Shown here in pieces: positions 8,269-17,467 of a stretch of 43,862 bases of DNA. The stretch lies in the NCBI RefSeq assembly GCF_000243455.1, contig NZ_AGJL01000008.1, positions 1 to 43,862 of the forward strand, in the 5' to 3' direction. Below the pieces are notes generated by a model. It had not been told where the DNA came from. It did not search any database and worked only from the letters and a program-made list of their open reading frames with translations. The position numbers were made by a program, and so were the translations under genes. The first letter of the stretch is position 1. Each line of letters starts with the position of its first letter. The DNA is from Methanotorris formicicus Mc-S-70. Its GTDB lineage: Archaea > AGJL01 > Methanococci > Methanococcales > Methanococcaceae.

Positions 8269-8895
8269 ATGATACCCATATTTGTTAATTTGGAAGGTTT
8301 TAAAGTTGCCATTTTTGGATTTGGAGAAGTTGGGAAGAGGAGGGCAAAGAAGTTATTGAAAGCAGATGCAGATGTGGATATCTATTCAAAAACATTTGAT
8401 ACTGGAGGATTCGAAAAAAAAATTAATTTTATAAAATGTGATGTAAATGAAATATCTGATGAGGATTTGGAAAAAATCATCAAAAAATACGATATAATAG
8501 TTGCTGCAATTGACAAAAAAAACAATGATAGGATCGTAAAAATTGCAAAGAGACTGGGAAAGTTTGTAAACTCCGCCACATTTGAGGATGAGGCAAATTT
8601 GATTATTCCCGCATGCACTGAGGTTGGTGGTGTTTTATTTGCAGTATATACAAAAGGAAAAAGCCCTCTAATAGCAAGGGAGATAAGAAAGTTGGTTGAA
8701 AACTATTTGTTATCTCATGAGGAAGATTTAATCATCCAAAGTTACGTAAGGGAAAACTTAAAAGAAAAAATCGATAATCAGAAAAAAAGAAAAGAAATTC
8801 TTGAAGAACTATTCAGGAATGATAAATTTAAAAAGGAATTATTAAAATTAATTGAAAAATATAGCATACATGATTTATCACACTTAAAAAATTAA
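8269..8895 (+). CDS. precorrin-2 dehydrogenase / siroheme-synthase-type NAD-binding protein
   Basis: A 208-residue protein like the N-terminal half of CysG (Met8-type). It oxidises precorrin-2 to sirohydrochlorin with NAD; sirohydrochlorin feeds siroheme, F430 and, in anaerobes, cobalamin. The start MIPIFVNLEGFKVAIFGFGE holds the Rossmann glycine pattern G-x-G-x-x-x-x-x-R. Conserved later segments are VVAAIDKKNNDRIV, FVNSATFEDEANLIIPA and the family block TKGKSPLIAREIRKLVE (about 150). The C-terminal 50 residues are a charged helical tail. The open frame extends 46 codons upstream, but that stretch overlaps the AAA gene, covers the TATA box and is not protein-like, so ATG 8269 is taken. Chelatase activity cannot be judged from sequence. 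Confidence 0.9.
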   Translation: MIPIFVNLEGFKVAIFGFGEVGKRRAKKLLKADADVDIYSKTFDTGGFEKKINFIKCDVNEISDEDLEKIIKKYDIIVAAIDKKNNDRIVKIAKRLGKFVNSATFEDEANLIIPACTEVGGVLFAVYTKGKSPLIAREIRKLVENYLLSHEEDLIIQSYVRENLKEKIDNQKKRKEILEELFRNDKFKKELLKLIEKYSIHDLSHLKN

Positions 8896-8915
8896 TCATG
8901 CAAAAGGTGTTAAAA

Positions 8916-9230
8916 ATGTATGCTTTAGTTTATATCACCGCAAGCAATCGCGAAGAGGCAAAAAATATAGTATCTCATCTTTTAGAGAATAGATTAGTAG
9001 CATGTGCAAACATCTTCCCAATAGAATCCATGTATTGGTGGAAGGGAAGAATTGAAAATGATGGTGAAGTAGCAATAATATTGAAAACAAAGGAAAAATT
9101 GGTAAAAAAGATTATTGAAGAGGTTAAAAAACTCCACAGTTACACAAACCCCTGCATTATTGCAATACCAATAATTAATGGCTCAGAGGAATTTTTGAAG
9201 TGGATTGACGAAGAGACATCCAATTGTTAA
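8916..9230 (+). CDS. cutA: CutA1-type divalent-cation-tolerance protein
   Basis: A 104-residue CutA1 protein, expected to be a cytosolic trimer with a ferredoxin-like fold. Family signatures are YALVYITASNREEAKNI, RLVACANIFPIESMYWWKG, the IENDGEVAIILKT strand and HSYTNPCIIAIPI. Its physiological role is unsettled: copper tolerance in the E. coli literature, but mostly described as a very stable trimer with a signalling-like fold. The start is ATG 8916 because GGTG lies six bases upstream; the open frame begins six codons earlier. It follows the precorrin-2 dehydrogenase gene by 20 bases and is probably cotranscribed. Confidence 0.93.
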   Translation: MYALVYITASNREEAKNIVSHLLENRLVACANIFPIESMYWWKGRIENDGEVAIILKTKEKLVKKIIEEVKKLHSYTNPCIIAIPIINGSEEFLKWIDEETSNC

Positions 9231-9252
9231 TTATTTTTAATTATTTTTTATT
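9231..9252 (+). terminator. T-rich terminator region after cutA
   Basis: Right after the cutA stop the plus strand has several T tracts (TTATTTTTAATTATTTTTTA), the usual archaeal intrinsic termination signal without a hairpin. It extends into the 3' end of the convergent MFS gene, so the termination signal is shared with coding sequence. Confidence 0.4.
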
Positions 9253-10394
9253 CTCAAATAACTTATAACACCTATTATAATTGAAAATATGGCTGAAACT
9301 TTGAACATGTTTGATATTCCTAAAATATCAGATAAAAATCCAAAGAATATTGAACCTATGAACATCCCTATATTCATACTCGTTGTAAAAAGCCCCATGG
9401 CTTCTCCTTTTCTATGTGTTGGAATGTCTTTAATTGCAAGGGATGTTGTGGATGTGGTTGATATTGAACTTCCAATTGCCACAATTGTTAATGAGGTTAA
9501 TATACTTAGAATTGAGGATGACATTGATAACATATATATTCCAAATGATATTATAAAAATTCCAAATATTATCATTACATTCCCAAATCTATCGTAGAGT
9601 CTTCCAAAACTCCTTTGTAGAAATGCCATTAAAAGATTGGTTATTGCAATCATAAAACCAACACTACCTATAGAAATATCATAACTGGTTGCATATAATG
9701 CTAAATAAGCAATTATTCCCGCATTTACCATTACATTAGATATGTTGATAACAAAAGAAGATAAAAAATTTCTATTTTTTAAGAATTCAAATGAAAATAA
9801 CTTAATTTTGTTTTTTTTAATATTTTTTATGTCTCTATTAAAAGCAATATCTTCCAACTTCGTATAACTTATAATTGCCGCCAAAATTCCCAAAAATCCA
9901 CAAAAATAGAATGGTGTTTTAATCCCATAAATATCAGCAAGAGTTCCACCTATAAACGGCCCTATTCCAAAACCCAATGTAATTGCAGAATTAAAGAATC
10001 CCATATACTCTCCCAATCTTGCCCTTGGGGCTATAGATGCCACATAAGAACCTGCTACTGGTGTTACAAAAGAGGAAAAAATTCCTGTGAAAATTCTAAC
10101 AATTAAAAGACCCAAAACCGTATCAACAAAATTATACATTAATGTAAAAACCCCATAAAAAAGCGTTCCACTCACAATAAAAAATTTCTTCCCATATACA
10201 TCAGACAAAACCCCAACAGGAATTTGAGCTATTGTTCTTGCAAGTGCAAATGAACCAAATATTAAACCAATCTCAAAATTTGTCGCCCCTAAAGTTTGGG
10301 CATATATCGCCATAATAGGGGCGATAAAACCAACACCAAGCATAGTTGTAAAGGCAGTAATCCAAATAACAAACATACTCCTTTCTAACCCCAT
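9237..10394 (-). CDS. MFS drug/solute exporter (DHA1-like)
   Basis: A 385-residue major facilitator protein with about 12 hydrophobic segments. It has the MFS motif A between TM2 and TM3 (GVLSDVYGKKFFIVSG), the RIFTGI segment of TM4 and an antiporter-type TM5 (FNSAITLGFGIGPFIGGTLAD), which favour proton-coupled export. The NorA-like architecture fits a multidrug or metabolite exporter, but the substrate is unknown. GGTGATGTT before the ATG supports the start. It lies 66 bases downstream of the CARDB protein gene on the same strand and may be the last gene of the operon led by the MarR-type repressor; the AT-rich spacer could also hold its own promoter. Confidence 0.88.
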   Translation of the reverse strand: MGLERSMFVIWITAFTTMLGVGFIAPIMAIYAQTLGATNFEIGLIFGSFALARTIAQIPVGVLSDVYGKKFFIVSGTLFYGVFTLMYNFVDTVLGLLIVRIFTGIFSSFVTPVAGSYVASIAPRARLGEYMGFFNSAITLGFGIGPFIGGTLADIYGIKTPFYFCGFLGILAAIISYTKLEDIAFNRDIKNIKKNKIKLFSFEFLKNRNFLSSFVINISNVMVNAGIIAYLALYATSYDISIGSVGFMIAITNLLMAFLQRSFGRLYDRFGNVMIIFGIFIISFGIYMLSMSSSILSILTSLTIVAIGSSISTTSTTSLAIKDIPTHRKGEAMGLFTTSMNIGMFIGSIFFGFLSDILGISNMFKVSAIFSIIIGVISYLRIKNN

Positions 10395-10460
10395 AACATC
10401 ACCTAAAAATATTAAAAATAAAAAAATAAATAAAAATTTGGAAAAAATGATAATGATAAG

Positions 10461-12035
10461 TTATTGCTGTTTCTTTTTCAAATGATAGTACCCTATTGCC
10501 ATTAAAGCAATTACAATTGCTATTAACCCAACATAAGTTCCAAAGTTTCCTCCAGTGGAATTCTCGACAACCACTTTTAAAGGCTTTTGGGAAATGTAAA
10601 CGTTGTCATCTCCCTCATCCCTATCTCCTGCACACCTAATTTCAAGTGTTATTATGTATTCTTTTGGATTTGCATCATTATCTACATCAATAACAATAAC
10701 TCCAGTTCCATTTTCTCCAGGATATAAAGTCCCTATCGTATCACTTTTCTGCGGATAGTCAAATGGCTGCCCAGAGTTTCTTATTGCAGAAATCTTGACA
10801 TTTTCTGCCTTTTCATTACCAATGTTTTTAACGGTTATATAAACCTTATTTTCTTTCCCTGCCTCTACTTTAACCTCTTTTGTGAGTATTTCAAATATTG
10901 GCTTTGGCTTTATGTATATGGTTATTGTCTTTGTTGTAGAGTGTTCTTTGTTGAATATATCCAAATAGGTTATATTTATTGGCACTTCATAATGCCCAGA
11001 TTTTGCATATTTATCAACATCTATGTAGAAGGTTACTGTTTTTGACTCCCCACCATGCAAGGTTCCAATGTTCTTTATATTGCAACTGCTCCAACTGTCT
11101 TTAAATGGATATTTGGCAATTAAATTAAGTCCGACATCTTTTGCCTCACCATGACCGTTGTTTGTTACCGTCACATCTATCTTGCAGTATGTATCACCAG
11201 GCTTTATTTCCTTCGGTTCTGTCACAACGTTACTTATGCCAAGTAAAATATCTCCTCTCACAACAAATCCAAGGTTTATATTTTCTGTTCTCTGGGTTCC
11301 ATCTTCATCTATCCATGTTATTGTTGAGGGGATTATGTAAGAGTTCTCTAAGGCATTATCTGATGTATGAAGTTTTATATACAAAGTTCTTTTTTCATTT
11401 GGTTCCAATCCTCCCAAGTAGAACTTTGTTTTATCCACTGGTGAGATGAAGTTGTTGTTTCCAAGATTTAAAGATACTTCCTTTGCAGTTCCTGTTCCTT
11501 TATTTATTATGGTTATTGGGATTGTTTGAGTTTTTGCAGGGGTTAAAGTTAAATTATTTGCACCTATCTCAAAGTTTGCAATCCCATAAACTGGCAAATA
11601 ATACACCTTGGTAAATTCATGATGGGTAATGGTTTTCTCTCCATTATCATCCTTAACCTCATCATAACTAACCGTAACATCGATTCTATAATCCCTTGAA
11701 GGGGCGTTCTCATCAACGTGGAGTTTAAAGTAAACGGTATCACTCTCTCCTGTGTTTAAATGGGAAATTGTTGCTTTTCCTATCTCTGGATTAACCTGTC
11801 TTAACTCAAATGGGTAATGAGGAGTTATTTTAACAGTTATGTCCCTAATTTCATTATCGTAGTTATCGTTTGTTATTTTAAACCAAACATCAACATCATC
11901 CCCTGGATGTATTTTTAATGGCTGATATTGAGGGCTATCTATTTGAAGGGCATTTACACTAAGTAGTATGGAGAATACCAATGGAATTACAAACAATTTT
12001 TTAAATCTTAATATCTTTTCTATTTTAATCAGCAT
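10461..12035 (-). CDS. secreted, membrane-anchored CARDB/S-layer-like beta-domain protein
   Basis: A 524-residue surface protein. An N-terminal signal peptide or anchor (KLFVIPLVFSILLSVNA, about 13-29) is followed by three or four repeated beta-sandwich domains of the CARDB/NEW1 type. The repeat mark is an N-x-G-x-x-x-A-K-x-V strand pair, as in NKGTGTAKEVSLNL, NNGHGEAKDVGLNL and NIGNEKAENVKIS. A C-terminal membrane helix (FGTYVGLIAIVIALMAIGYY) and the tail KKKQQ leave the domains outside the cell. I chose the second of two adjacent ATGs because it sits five bases after GGTGG. It lies between the MMPL transporter and the MFS gene, so it may be an extracellular partner of the transporter; that is inference. 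Confidence 0.82.
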   Translation of the reverse strand: MLIKIEKILRFKKLFVIPLVFSILLSVNALQIDSPQYQPLKIHPGDDVDVWFKITNDNYDNEIRDITVKITPHYPFELRQVNPEIGKATISHLNTGESDTVYFKLHVDENAPSRDYRIDVTVSYDEVKDDNGEKTITHHEFTKVYYLPVYGIANFEIGANNLTLTPAKTQTIPITIINKGTGTAKEVSLNLGNNNFISPVDKTKFYLGGLEPNEKRTLYIKLHTSDNALENSYIIPSTITWIDEDGTQRTENINLGFVVRGDILLGISNVVTEPKEIKPGDTYCKIDVTVTNNGHGEAKDVGLNLIAKYPFKDSWSSCNIKNIGTLHGGESKTVTFYIDVDKYAKSGHYEVPINITYLDIFNKEHSTTKTITIYIKPKPIFEILTKEVKVEAGKENKVYITVKNIGNEKAENVKISAIRNSGQPFDYPQKSDTIGTLYPGENGTGVIVIDVDNDANPKEYIITLEIRCAGDRDEGDDNVYISQKPLKVVVENSTGGNFGTYVGLIAIVIALMAIGYYHLKKKQQ

Positions 12036-12094
12036 CATTACCACCTTTTATTTTCTTAATATCACTCCTTCCTGCAGTTGTCTAAATTAGGTTT

Positions 12095-13252
12095 TTAATG
12101 TGATTCTTTGCCTTTTATTTTCTTAATTAGTGGCATAACATACCTCTCTTCAATGATTATCATTGCTGGCAATAAAGTCAGAACTGCAACCATACAGAAA
12201 AAGATCCCCAAAGCACAAACCTTTCCAAGGTTTGCCATCATTGGTAGCGGGGCTAAAACTAAAGCAAGGAAACCAACAACTGTTGTTGCTGTTGTAGCCA
12301 TGACTGCAGTTCCTGTTTGGACAACTGCTGTTTCTATTGCCTCTTTTACCGGTCTTTTCTTTTTTCTTTCCTCTTCATATCTATGCATTAAGTGGATTCC
12401 ATAATCAATTCCCATACCAAGTAATAATGAACCCATTCCTGCTGTTGCCATGTCCAAGGGAACTCCTAAGAGCCCCATTGCTCCTCCAGTCCAAATAACT
12501 GCTATTAAGACAGGCATTAAAGGCATTACTGAAGATATTGGCTTTTTGAAGTATAAGAACAATACCACCAAAACACCAATTAAACCTACCATTGTTGTGA
12601 AAGATTGGCTTTCTTTCATTAACTCATCCATCAACTTCCTCATTGGTGGAGTTCCTGTGCAAATAACCTCAACTCCAGGAGGGAATGGTGTTTCATCAAT
12701 TCTCTCATTTACATCATCCAAAACTCTCATCAACTTCTTCTGATCCCCACCTGCATCAGTATAGGCATTAACAACAACCATTGAGAAGTCATCATTAAAC
12801 ATCTTCGCCTTTTGCTCATCTGAAAGAGAGTTGTAAATTCTCTTTACAGTATCAATGTCATTGGGCACAACTCCTCCGTTTGCAGTTATTATAACATCAA
12901 CAGGGGAACTAACTCCAGTTATCCCATCAATTCCTTTTAAATCATCTTCAAGATACTTTATCGCCTTTAAAACCCTTGGATCTCTTATATCAACAACTTT
13001 ATCAGAACTATCAGACGGCTTTAGTTTTATACAGATGGTTATGATGTCCGTTCCTCCAAAGTTGTCCCTAACCTCGTATAGCGTTTTAATTATTGGGTTA
13101 TCTTGAGGAAGCATCTTCTCAAATGCTGTTTGAGATTTTATATTTGTTGCAGATAATCCAGCAAAGATCGTAATGATGAGTATAATTAAAATCATTAGAA
13201 AGGGCTTTTCTTCTGAAAAGTTTGCTATCTTTTTTAGTATCTCTTCAAGCAT
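12095..13252 (-). CDS. half-size RND/MMPL-family transporter
   Basis: A 385-residue protein equal to one half of a normal RND permease. TM1 (about 17-37) is followed by an extracellular domain of about 170 residues (porter domain) and then five more membrane helices (about 208-370). The fourth-helix signature GMGSLLLGMGIDYGIHLMHR carries the Asp-Tyr pair that relays protons in MMPL/HpnN-type proteins. EEERKKKRPVKEAIETAV forms the conserved cytoplasmic loop. Full RND pumps have two such halves, so this one should work as a homo-oligomer; half-size archaeal members exist. GGTGG five bases upstream supports the start. It follows the repressor gene by 41 bases. Confidence 0.9.
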   Translation of the reverse strand: MLEEILKKIANFSEEKPFLMILIILIITIFAGLSATNIKSQTAFEKMLPQDNPIIKTLYEVRDNFGGTDIITICIKLKPSDSSDKVVDIRDPRVLKAIKYLEDDLKGIDGITGVSSPVDVIITANGGVVPNDIDTVKRIYNSLSDEQKAKMFNDDFSMVVVNAYTDAGGDQKKLMRVLDDVNERIDETPFPPGVEVICTGTPPMRKLMDELMKESQSFTTMVGLIGVLVVLFLYFKKPISSVMPLMPVLIAVIWTGGAMGLLGVPLDMATAGMGSLLLGMGIDYGIHLMHRYEEERKKKRPVKEAIETAVVQTGTAVMATTATTVVGFLALVLAPLPMMANLGKVCALGIFFCMVAVLTLLPAMIIIEERYVMPLIKKIKGKESH

Positions 13253-13293
13253 TTATACCACCATATCTATGCCCTGGCAAGACATTTTTGAAA

Positions 13294-13743
13294 CTAACAT
13301 TCTAATCTGTTGAGAAGTTCCAAAACCTTCTCTGAAACTTTCTTCATCTTTTCAATACCTTTTAATTTCCTTTTTATGAATTCTTTTTCTTCTCCTTCAG
13401 ATTCCTGTTCCATTTCTTTTAATTTCTCGTAGGTATTGGTTATCATTGTATGTTTCTTGTTTACTATGTCCTTATATAATGAAAATCCATCCATTGCTTC
13501 ATAGTAATTTTTTCTCTCCCCTTTAATCCACACCTTCTTTACAAAACCCAATTTTTCAAGTTTATTTAATGCCATACTTACATTTCCTTTGCTAATTCCC
13601 AATTGTTCCATTATATCTGCTATGCATAACGGCTCATCGGATAAATAAAGGATTGCATAAACCTCTCCAACAGATTTACTTAAACCATGAATCTTAGCAA
13701 TTTCTGAGAATAACTCTATAACTGCCTTTTTTACCTCCTCCAT
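13294..13743 (-). CDS. MarR/GbsR-type transcriptional regulator
   Basis: A 149-residue winged-helix protein. [20 protein letters not shown] begins the [24 protein letters not shown] is the recognition helix and wing, and a long charged C-terminal helix (about 88-147) should form the dimer interface. This is the GbsR/MarR layout seen in archaeal regulators placed beside RND transporters. It is the first gene of the operon with the MMPL transporter and the CARDB protein. An inverted repeat over its promoter (13820-13853) makes autorepression likely, with release by a transported or membrane-active compound as the likely signal. GGTG five bases upstream supports the ATG. Confidence 0.88.
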   Translation of the reverse strand: MEEVKKAVIELFSEIAKIHGLSKSVGEVYAILYLSDEPLCIADIMEQLGISKGNVSMALNKLEKLGFVKKVWIKGERKNYYEAMDGFSLYKDIVNKKHTMITNTYEKLKEMEQESEGEEKEFIKRKLKGIEKMKKVSEKVLELLNRLEC

Positions 13744-13769
13744 AATTACACCATTATTCCATTTTCTTC

Positions 13770-13799
13770 TTATTTTGAATCTTCAATGATTGTTGGCAT
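13770..13799 (-). CDS. possible nine-residue leader peptide upstream of the repressor gene
   Basis: ATG at 13797-13799 is preceded by AAGGTGA with a four-base spacing, the best type of ribosome binding site in this window. It reads MPTIIEDSK and then TAA, ending 26 bases before the repressor start. It sits in the expected 5' leader of the operon, just downstream of the inverted repeat. It could be a leader peptide controlling translation of the repressor, or a chance reading of a former start site. No family comparison is possible at this length. Confidence 0.35.
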   Translation of the reverse strand: MPTIIEDSK

Positions 13800-13819
13800 T
13801 TTCTCACCTTAAGGTTAAG

Positions 13820-13853
13820 TTCAAAATGTTCAAAATTTTCTGAACAAATTGAA
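13820..13853. promoter_or_regulatory. inverted repeat over the repressor-operon promoter, candidate operator
   Basis: TTCAAAATGTTCA (13820-13832) and TGAACAAATTGAA (13841-13853) are inverted copies matching at 11 of 13 positions, with an eight-base centre. On the minus strand a TATA-like ATATATTC (13852-13859) borders the repeat, which places the likely transcription start inside it. A protein bound here would block the promoter, as expected for an autoregulated MarR-type repressor. Confidence 0.6.
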
Positions 13854-13891
13854 TATATGATACTATATAAAGTTTACGTTTTAAAGTTAAG

Positions 13892-13910
13892 AACAATTTA
13901 TAAAATTGTT
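13892..13910. promoter_or_regulatory. perfect palindrome centred on the thrB TATA box
   Basis: AACAATTT-ATA-AAATTGTT has eight-base arms that match perfectly. Its centre is the TATA-like TTTATAAAA about 55-60 bases before the thrB start codon. It resembles a repressor or activator site that occludes TATA-binding protein. It differs from the TTCA-type repeat nearby, so the two divergent genes probably answer to different regulators. Confidence 0.5.
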
Positions 13911-13930
13911 TTTTATAGTTTGATGTATAA

Positions 13931-14863
<933 letters not shown>

Positions 14864-14936
14864 TTAGATTCTTTAATATCATCTATTAAATTTTTTAATT
14901 AACTGTTGTATCTTGAAATTATTTCGCCATAATTTT

Positions 14937-15365
14937 TCATACGCTAATCACCTCCTTATCACACTCTACACCATAATAAACTTCATAAGGCGTCTTAAAA
15001 TTAAGAGAACGATGTGGTTTTACTCGATTATACCAATCTACGAACTCTTCTAAACTATTGAACATATATAATCGATACTCCACCTTTCTATTTATCCTTT
15101 TAACTTTTCCTATTGTTTGGGATGTCTAACAGAGGTTCTTATATGCAAAATCCGATTTTCCAGTAGAAACTTCTGGAATTTAGATACCCCTCCTCTCGCA
15201 GGAACGAATTGAGTTCCATTATCGGTTAATATCTTTTTAGGTTTCCCATACTTTTTAAAGTAGAAATTACAACGTCTGATGTCGCTTCTTCATACAACTT
15301 AACATGTAAAATATATCTACTATGGTCGTCTATTATTAGCAGTAGGTTAATTTTTGAGTTAATCA
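14937..15365 (-). pseudogene. degenerate integrase-core (rve) transposase fragment, IS481/IS3-like
   Basis: Read on the minus strand, three successive frames give one integrase core. The first has LLIIDDHSRYILHV with the first catalytic Asp. The second has KKILTDNGTQF with the second Asp. The third has GKVKRINRKVEY, then EEFVDWYNRVKPHRSL and TPYEVYYG. Frameshifts fall near 15255 and 15112. At the expected third catalytic position (GK-E-R in active enzymes) there is Lys, so it would be inactive even if in frame. The helix-turn-helix N terminus is missing; the similarity stops about 70 bases before wtpA. Family placement within rve transposases is approximate. Confidence 0.8.
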
Positions 15366-15419
15366 ATTTACATTAACATAAAATTTAAATATAGTATTCA
15401 ATTTAATTTAACAGTGTAG

Positions 15420-16499
<1,080 letters not shown>

Positions 16500-16500
16500 A

Positions 16501-16520
16501 TTATTCTCTTTTATTTTTTA
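16501..16520 (+). terminator. T-rich terminator region after wtpA
   Basis: The plus strand directly after the wtpA stop reads TTATTCTCTTTTATTTTTTA, a typical archaeal oligo-T termination region. It runs into the left end of the IS element. Confidence 0.45.
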
Positions 16521-16614
16521 TAACTGATAGTGTGATTTAACACTATTAAAATTAAAACCAAAAAATAGAAATAGATAGCACTTAAATAACTTATTAAAAA
16601 ACGGTGAAACCTCC

Positions 16615-17372
16615 ATGCTAACAGCACTTAATAATATACTCACTAATTCTATAAATAGTTTAAGATTTAACTGTTCAGAGGGATTATCCAAGTTCGCACA
16701 GGTTAGAATCATAATAATAAAAATTATTTCGATTTATACTACAATAAAACCACTTAGCAAAAAATCAACAGATATATTTATCGAAATTATTAGATTTCTA
16801 TTTCACATAGATATCGGGACGGTCGTAGGAGACACTTTTGTAACGACAAAGAAAATTATGAAGAAATCTAAAGAATTAGGGATGGAATATATTGGTAAAC
16901 TTAGGAAAAACATTATAGTCGAGTATTTCGGTAAGAAGGTTAAGGTAGAAGAATTGTTTAGGAAGGATTTTAGCGAAGATAAGCTTAAATTAAGGACTGT
17001 TAATGGAATAGAGTTTAGATTATCTGCTAAAATCGTGAATATCTCCGATGTTGGTAAAGTTAAAATCGTTGCAGTGTTTATGGAAAATCAGAGATTAGAC
17101 GAAATGCTTCGCATTTCGTTGCTCGCTTACTTCGTAAGCGAAAACCCAAGTATTTAGTATCTACAAGCTATAAAAAGAAGGCAGAGGATATTATAAGCGA
17201 GTATATGAAGAGACCGAAGATAGAAGAAAAACATCGAAGAGACAAATCGATTTTAGAAATCGAAGGAAACTATCTAACGTCTGAAAAGAGCAATATTGGA
17301 TTTGTTAGATTTATGGCGATAGTATCAAACTGCATAGAATATTTGAGATACAAATATGGACTATCATTTTAA
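16615..17372 (+). pseudogene. broken transposase gene (DDE type, probably IS4-like)
   Basis: The 5' part encodes about 160 plausible transposase residues, including VVGDTFVTTKKIMKKSKELG and KIVNISDVGKVKIVAVF. Frame is lost inside two tandem hairpins at 17099-17141, where the reading stops. In another frame just after the hairpins the protein resumes: KPKYLVSTSYKKKAEDIISE, then KIEEKHRRDKSILEIEG, and GFVRFMAIVSNCIEYLRYK, ending at TAA 17370-17372. The N-terminal 70 residues join abruptly to the core (FHIDIGTVVGD), which suggests an internal deletion too. The KKKAEDII and IEEKHRRDKS segments fit IS4-type C-terminal regions, but the exact family is uncertain. Confidence 0.75.
17099..17141. repeat. 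two tandem perfect hairpins inserted in the transposase pseudogene
   Basis: Hairpin 1 is ACGAAATGC-TTC-GCATTTCGT (17099-17119): nine-base arms and a three-base loop. Hairpin 2 is TCGCTTAC-TTC-GTAAGCGA (17123-17141): eight-base arms and the same TTC loop. The reading frame of the transposase is lost exactly here. Both are more GC-rich than the surroundings and look like a short palindromic insertion rather than part of the gene. Confidence 0.7.
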
Positions 17373-17440
17373 AGTGGCTAAAGAGTGTAGTAAGGAACTA
17401 ATAAAGAAGGAATATTGTAATCACACTGTAGTTTTATAAA

Positions 17441-17467
17441 CATTTTTCAAAAAAATAAAATTAAATC
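17441..17467 (-). terminator. T-rich terminator region after hisS
   Basis: On the minus strand the bases after the hisS stop read TTTAATTTTATTTTTTTGAA, an oligo-T archaeal termination signal that ends at the right border of the IS element. Confidence 0.4.

Larger units (their letters stand above)
16517..17440 (+). mobile_element. decayed insertion sequence with terminal inverted repeats
   Basis: The left end TTTATAACTGATAGTGTGATT (given here in two parts: TTTATAACTGAT, AGTGTGATT; 16517-16537) is matched in inverse orientation at the right end (17419-17440, TTTATAAAACTAC, AGTGTGATT). Seven outer and nine inner bases are identical, with small differences between them. The 924 bases enclose one broken transposase gene. 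No clear target-site duplication can be read because the flanks are T-rich. The element lies between wtpA and hisS. Confidence 0.65.

Noticed and set aside
11141-11449. Plus-strand frames inside the CARDB protein gene
   Set aside because: They are antisense shadows with no start signal; the minus-strand protein has consistent repeated domains.
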